Positions 60,187 through 64,000 of a stretch of 64,000 nt of DNA are shown here, piece by piece. Each line of letters opens with the position of its first letter. Within the stretch, counting starts at the first letter, position 1. Under the pieces are notes generated by a model, which ran no database searches, had not been told where the DNA came from, and saw nothing but the letters and a program-made list of their open reading frames with translations. Source of the DNA: Paramecium pentaurelia (lineage: Eukaryota; Ciliophora; Oligohymenophorea; Peniculida; Parameciidae); contig CAJJDO010000092.1 in assembly GCA_905183005.1 (NCBI GenBank), positions 338,157 to 402,156 of the forward strand, read 5' to 3'. The translations under genes and the position numbers were made by a program.

Positions 60187-61538
60187 ATGTTCAATCGCAT
60201 TACAAGGTTGGCTGCATTGTAACACAAAGTTGTTAGATGCTTTGATCTTCATGAATATCAAAGTAAAGACTTGATGAGAGGATTCAATGTTAGAGTGTAA
60301 AAAGGAGCTATCGCTTTGAATGCTGATGAAGCTGCCAAAGTAGCAAAAACACTAGATCCAAGTGGTGGTTTGATTCTTAAGTCATAAGTTCATGCTGGTG
60401 GAAGAGGAAAGGGTATGAATATAGTTTAATTAAAGGAACTTTGTCAAGTGGTTTAAAGGGAGGAGTAAAGATCTGTAAAACTCCAGAGGAAGTAGCCAAC
60501 TATACAAAATAAATGATTGGATATAAATTAGTAACACATTAGACACCAAAAGAAGTATTGATTAACATATAATAATATAGGGTTTATAAGTGAATGCAGT
60601 ACTTGTACATGAAGGTGTAGACATAGTACGTCAATTATATTTAGCATTTATATTGGATAGAAATTCATAGAAGCCAGCTATTGTTGCATCAATTAATGGT
60701 GGAATGGAAATTGAAGAAGTAGCAAAGACAGATCCAAATAGTATAATTGTGTTACCAATTGATGTAAACACAGGATTGACTGATCAAATTGCTAATAAAG
60801 TTGTTGACACTCTTTAATTATAATCTGTTAGATAATAAGCAATTGAATAATTGAGAAATCTTTATAAGATGTTTATTTCATTGGATGCTACTTAAGTAGA
60901 AATCAATCCATGGGCAACAGATCCAAAAAATCAATTATTTTGTATTGATGCTAAAATTAATGTTGATGACAATGCTAAATTTAGATAAAAAGAATTAGTA
61001 GAATTAAGAAAAACATCAGTTGCATCAGAATAAGTTGATCCTCATGAAGAATTAGCATTAGCAGCAGGATTGAATTATGTTGCATTAGATGGAAATATTG
61101 GTTGTATGGTTAATGGAGCTGGTTTGGCAATGGCTACAATGGATATAATAAAATTATATGGTGGAGAACCTGCAAATTTCTTAGATGTAGGAGGTGGTGC
61201 AAATGTAGAATAAGTAAAGACAGCATTTGAAATATTGAATTCACATCCAAAAGTTGAAACAATTCTTATTAATATATTTGGTGGTATAATGAAATGCAAC
61301 ATTATTGCTGAAGGTATTATTAAAGCAGCTTAATTGGTTGATTTAAAGACACCATTAGTAGTAAGATTAACAGGAACAAATTCATAATAAGGTAATAAAT
61401 TAATAATAATTAAAAGGCGCCAAGATGTTAGATGAATTTGCCAAATCATAAACTAAAGTATCAATTACAACTGCAACAGATTTAGATGATGCAGCATAAA
61501 AATCTGTAAAAATAGCACATACATCAAAAAAGAATTGA
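60187..61538 (+). CDS. Succinyl-CoA ligase beta chain, mitochondrial (425 aa)
   Basis: TCA-cycle enzyme: with the alpha chain it converts succinyl-CoA to succinate while making ATP or GTP, in the mitochondrial matrix. Introns at 60413-60435, 60555-60580 and 61392-61416 leave exactly 426 codons. The N-terminus (MFNRITRLAALQHKVVRCF) is a basic, amphipathic transit peptide. The ATP-grasp domain includes LHEYQSKDLMRGF, LKSQVHAGGRGKGT and VEINPWATD; the ligase domain has NYVALDGNIGCMVNGAGLAM, LDVGGGANVEQV, LINIFGGIMKC and VVRLTGTNSQQGAK. Whether it is ATP- or GTP-specific cannot be read from the sequence. Length fits the family. Confidence 0.96.
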
Positions 61539-61645
61539 TTTATCAATATTAAAGTTCATTTATTTATATGGTTAATATGTGTTTTGAGTCCTAGAAATAT
61601 TAAAATAAATTTGTATATGTTAATTGTAAAACAAATTAAACATTT

Positions 61646-62047
61646 TCAAACTGCTTAACTTGGATCTTCTTTTGATGGATATAATTATGGATGAATGCTT
61701 GGTAAAACACCACCATCAGCAATTGTTGTATTGGCCATTAATTTGTTTAATTCATCATCATTTCTAATAGCTAAAAGAATGTGTCTTGGATTAATTCTAT
61801 TTTTCTTGTTATCTTTAGCAGCATTTCCAGCAAGTTCTAAAACTTCAGCAGCCAAATATTCCAAAACAGCTGAAAGATAAACTGGAGCTCCAGCACCAAC
61901 TCTTTCTGTGTATCTTCCTTATTTCAAATATCTTGAAACTCTTCCTACTGGGAATTATAAACCAGCTTTGTGTGATCTTGAAACTGATTTATGAGCTCCA
62001 GCTGCTTTTCCTCCTTTTCCTGCTTTTCCTTTTCCTCCTGATGACAT
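61646..62047 (-). CDS. H2A: Histone H2A (133 aa)
   Basis: Core histone pairing with H2B. 134 codons without introns. The basic, Gly/Lys-rich tail (MSSGGKGKAGKGGKAAGAHK) leads to the fold: AGLQFPVGRVSRYLKQGRYT, RVGAGAPVYLSAVLEYLAAE, VLELAGNAAKDNKKNRINPR and HILLAIRNDDELNKLMANTT, with the docking segment GGVLPSIHPQLYPSKED. The C-terminus is short (SQAV) without the SQ(E/D)-phi motif of H2A.X. Sequence fits canonical H2A rather than H2A.Z. Convergent with the succinyl-CoA ligase gene, 107 bp apart. Confidence 0.97.
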
Positions 62048-62071
62048 TTGATTTTTGATTTATTTAATAAT

Positions 62072-62085
62072 GTTTCAAACCCGCC
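62072..62085. promoter_or_regulatory. GC-rich element upstream of H2A
   Basis: GTTTCAAACCCGCC, 25-38 bp upstream of the H2A start, reads GGCGGGTTTGAAAC in the direction of the gene. It resembles GCGGGTTTCAAA upstream of the coiled-coil gene at 38648. An E2F-like or initiator-proximal element is possible. Position and similarity are the only evidence. Confidence 0.35.
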
Positions 62086-62124
62086 TTATTACAAATATAA
62101 ATCCCAATTAATCTTTTTTCATTT

Positions 62125-62139
62125 CTAATCGGCCAATCA
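62125..62139. promoter_or_regulatory. CCAAT-like element upstream of H2A
   Basis: CTAATCGGCCAATCA, 78-92 bp upstream of the start; its reverse complement TGATTGGCCGATTAG matches 13 of 15 bases of the element upstream of H2B at 14993-15007. The two copies stand in opposite orientation to their genes. A common histone promoter element is the likely explanation. Confidence 0.45.
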
Positions 62140-62392
62140 AAAATAAGGAAAAAATTAAATAGCTTATATCAATTAATATCATTTAATCAGGACATTATTA
62201 TCAATTTTATAGAATTAATGCTTTATCCAATGTATTAAAAGTGAAATAATTGTTAATATATATATACAATAATAATAAGCATAATTATAACAATAATTAT
62301 AATTACTTAATGTAAATAATTATAAACTTAATGTATGACACTAAATTTCTTATCTTTTACAGTATTTTTATATTTATTAATCCTAATATACA
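62140..62392. other. Rest of the H2A upstream interval
   Basis: A/T-rich divergent promoter region between H2A and the gene at 62393, with TATATATATA near 62260. No gene seen. Confidence 0.4.
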
Positions 62393-63441
62393 ATGAGTAA
62401 AATAGTCAAATAAAGAGTTAGTATGCATGATGAGTCAACTAGTCTATCAATTTATTCAAAGAATGTTAATAAAAAGAGTAACATTTATTTAATCATATAG
62501 AAAAACATAATCACAAATAAAATTCAACAAAACAATTGATTTGTATAGTTTCAGTGCCAAAATCATTAAAAGAGTGTGTTTATATAAAATCAAATGTAGA
62601 ACTTAAATTAGCACTCAATTATATTCCTGAACATTGTTTAGGTAATCTTAAAGAAACACCATGCACATACAATCATAGAGTAACAAGAACAGATCAATTA
62701 GATGATGTTTACTTTTACACTCTAGAACTTCTTGATCAACCTAATTATTCAATAGAACAGATAGTTAATCTACTATTAAAATAACAGGATCCATGTTCTT
62801 AAATTGCTGTTGAATTAGTACATTAAAGATTCAATATCCTCAATGAATATACTTAACATTATTACATATCAAATGAAGAATTATTAGAAGTTGAATAAAT
62901 TGCATAAGATTATCCATATCATTGTATAATACAAAAAGTAAACAAAGATAGTAGTACATTATCATAAAGAATTGTTAATGAATAATTTTATACACTTATG
63001 GGAGTGACTAGAGAAATGGTTTCACATCATCTTCATGAAACTAAAACTCTACCATCTATTTTTGATATTGGTACATCTTTAAAATTATGGTGTGATATTA
63101 CTTTGAGTTCACTTTCAGGAGTATCACATTTTGATTAATATATTAATACTTATGAAGGAGCATAATATAAATGCAAAATTGAATAAATATAAATGTATAA
63201 AAGAACTTAAGTTAATCCTAATTAAATTGTTTTCATTGAATTTAGAATATTTAAACTTGAAGAACCCTTAAAATCATAATTACTTAATCCTTAAAGAATT
63301 TATTAAAATTAAATTGACTATTTCAATAGGAAGAATACAGAATAAGAATATTAACAATTCTTAAACTCTATGAATTACAAACGTTCTCTTCATTATAACA
63401 ATTCTTAGCCTTGTGGATATAAGTAACTTCCATGGATATGA
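62393..63441 (+). CDS. Hypothetical protein (341 aa)
   Basis: One 23-nt intron at 62478-62500 restores 342 codons; without it a TGA follows within 50 codons. After a polar N-terminus the protein is mixed alpha/beta with aromatic residues: CIVSVPKSLKECVYIKSNVE, YFYTLELLDQPNYSIEQIVN, QFYTLMGVTREMVSHHLHET and FDIGTSLKLWCDITLSSLSG. The central part from about residue 200 has a PAS-like feel (FYTLMGVTREMV...LWCDI), but the similarity is too weak to name. The C-terminal tail is Tyr/Asn/Gln-rich. No neighbouring gene suggests a role. Confidence 0.75.
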
Positions 63442-63633
63442 ATAATTATAGATGTTCAAATTACTTACAAACAAAATATATTATTATTTAGTATATATAT
63501 ATATATTAATCTATTAATACTATATTTTTATTCTTTTCTAATTTATATTCATGATGTTATTAATTTAAATTTCAATATTATATATTAATATTATTGTAAC
63601 ATATTATAATATAAAAAAATATCATTAATTATT

Positions 63634-64000
63634 ATGCAAAAATAAGATTATAAATTTAAGAATGTTTAGATTGAAGTTCTACTTAATATCAACTAACTTT
63701 AGCCTAAATAAGTTGAAGTACAATTGTCATATAAGGATTCAAGTGAATAAATTTATAAAATCATAAACAATTCTATAATCATGAATAAATAAGAAGATTA
63801 ATGGATAACTAATTATAAAGCTGTCTTTGAATTTCATAAATATTAAAGTTATCGTCTAGATGTAAGTGTAGATGAGAATATATCAATAGGGTCAATTTAA
63901 GTATTTATAAATATTAAGACGATAGTTTTAATTGGGAGAATTAATACAAAATGGTACTTAAGTAAAAACAAATAATCACTTTACTATAAAATTAGTGACA
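63634..64000 (+). CDS. C2-domain-like (copine-like) protein, 5' part only
   Basis: Begins at ATG 63634 and runs off the window. One 25-nt intron (near 63898) is needed to continue the frame. The visible part reads QIEVLLNINQLQPK, YKAVFEFHKYQSYRLDVSVD, ENISIGSI and, after the intron, LGELIQNG, the strand order of a C2 domain; the E-F-x-K-Y-Q-x-R-x-D-V stretch is typical of copines, which bind membranes in a calcium-dependent way. The C-terminal A domain, if present, is outside the window. Confidence 0.55.

Noticed and set aside
1..64000. Standard-code open frames of 60-124 codons throughout
   Set aside because: Conserved genes (RPC2, POLA1, BiP, H2A) contain TAA and TAG at Gln positions and TGA only at ends, so standard-code frames are fragments or shadows.
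1..64000. tRNA, rRNA, CRISPR arrays, insertion sequences, telomere repeats
   Set aside because: Looked for B-box-like GGTTCGAATCC, direct-repeat arrays, transposase motifs and C4A2/C3A3 repeats by eye; none found. A tRNAscan run would be decisive for tRNA genes.

Overview
The window looks like macronuclear DNA of a ciliate, most likely a Paramecium. Three things seen directly support this. Base composition is about 80% A+T. TAA and TAG occur in frame inside conserved genes wherever glutamine is expected, and only TGA ends genes. Genes are interrupted by very short GT...AG introns, almost all 22-34 nt, and removing them restores frame in conserved proteins (RNA polymerase III second subunit, BiP, casein kinase 1, succinyl-CoA ligase, DNA polymerase alpha). 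The species cannot be fixed from the sequence alone. All gene models here use TAA/TAG = Gln; with the standard code every gene falls apart into fragments. For most spliced models the coding length after intron removal is an exact multiple of three.

Layout. 0.4-1.5 kb: hypothetical acidic protein. 1.5-7.1 kb (-): a giant glucan-metabolism fusion (GH13 amylase-like domain, GT5 glycogen/starch-synthase domain, C-terminal glycogen-binding module). 7.4-14.3 kb: B-box/WD40 protein, a tiny membrane protein, a large ciliate protein and a DoxX-like membrane protein. 14.5-20.3 kb: histone H2B, a hypothetical protein and the catalytic subunit of DNA polymerase alpha. 21.8-25.3 kb: R2R3-type Myb protein and ER chaperone BiP. 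25.7-31.7 kb: a dense run of plus-strand genes (RING-CH membrane E3-like protein, NHL/SMP-30-like beta-propeller, coiled-coil protein, candidate microtubule-associated protein, two unknowns, short-chain dehydrogenase). 31.9-39.1 kb: ATXR3/SDG2-like SET protein, Ras-like GTPase with a long N-terminal extension, two conserved hypotheticals. 39.3-48.6 kb: choline-transporter-like SLC44 protein, RNA polymerase III subunit RPC2, coiled-coil protein, small beta-propeller, Rab GTPase. 48.9-51.2 kb: kinesin-13. 51.8-56 kb: a multi-pass membrane protein with unresolved 3' exons and two related small acylated (MGC...) proteins. 56.1-64 kb: SEC14-like protein, casein kinase 1, succinyl-CoA ligase beta chain, histone H2A, a hypothetical protein and the start of a C2-like protein that runs off the edge.

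This is an ordinary, very compact eukaryotic gene landscape with independent genes, not operons. Neighbouring genes are often separated by only 15-70 bp. Thematic links are weak but visible: replication/S-phase genes (H2A, H2B, POLA1) share GC-rich or CCAAT-like elements close upstream of their starts. No mobile elements, CRISPR arrays, tRNA or rRNA genes were recognised. The most unusual items are the GH13-GT5-CBM fusion with altered amylase active-site residues, a 25-glutamine run in kinesin-13 encoded almost wholly by TAA, a pair of related dual-acylation-motif small proteins, and several coding-like stretches broken by TGA that look like decaying genes or genes with introns I could not place.
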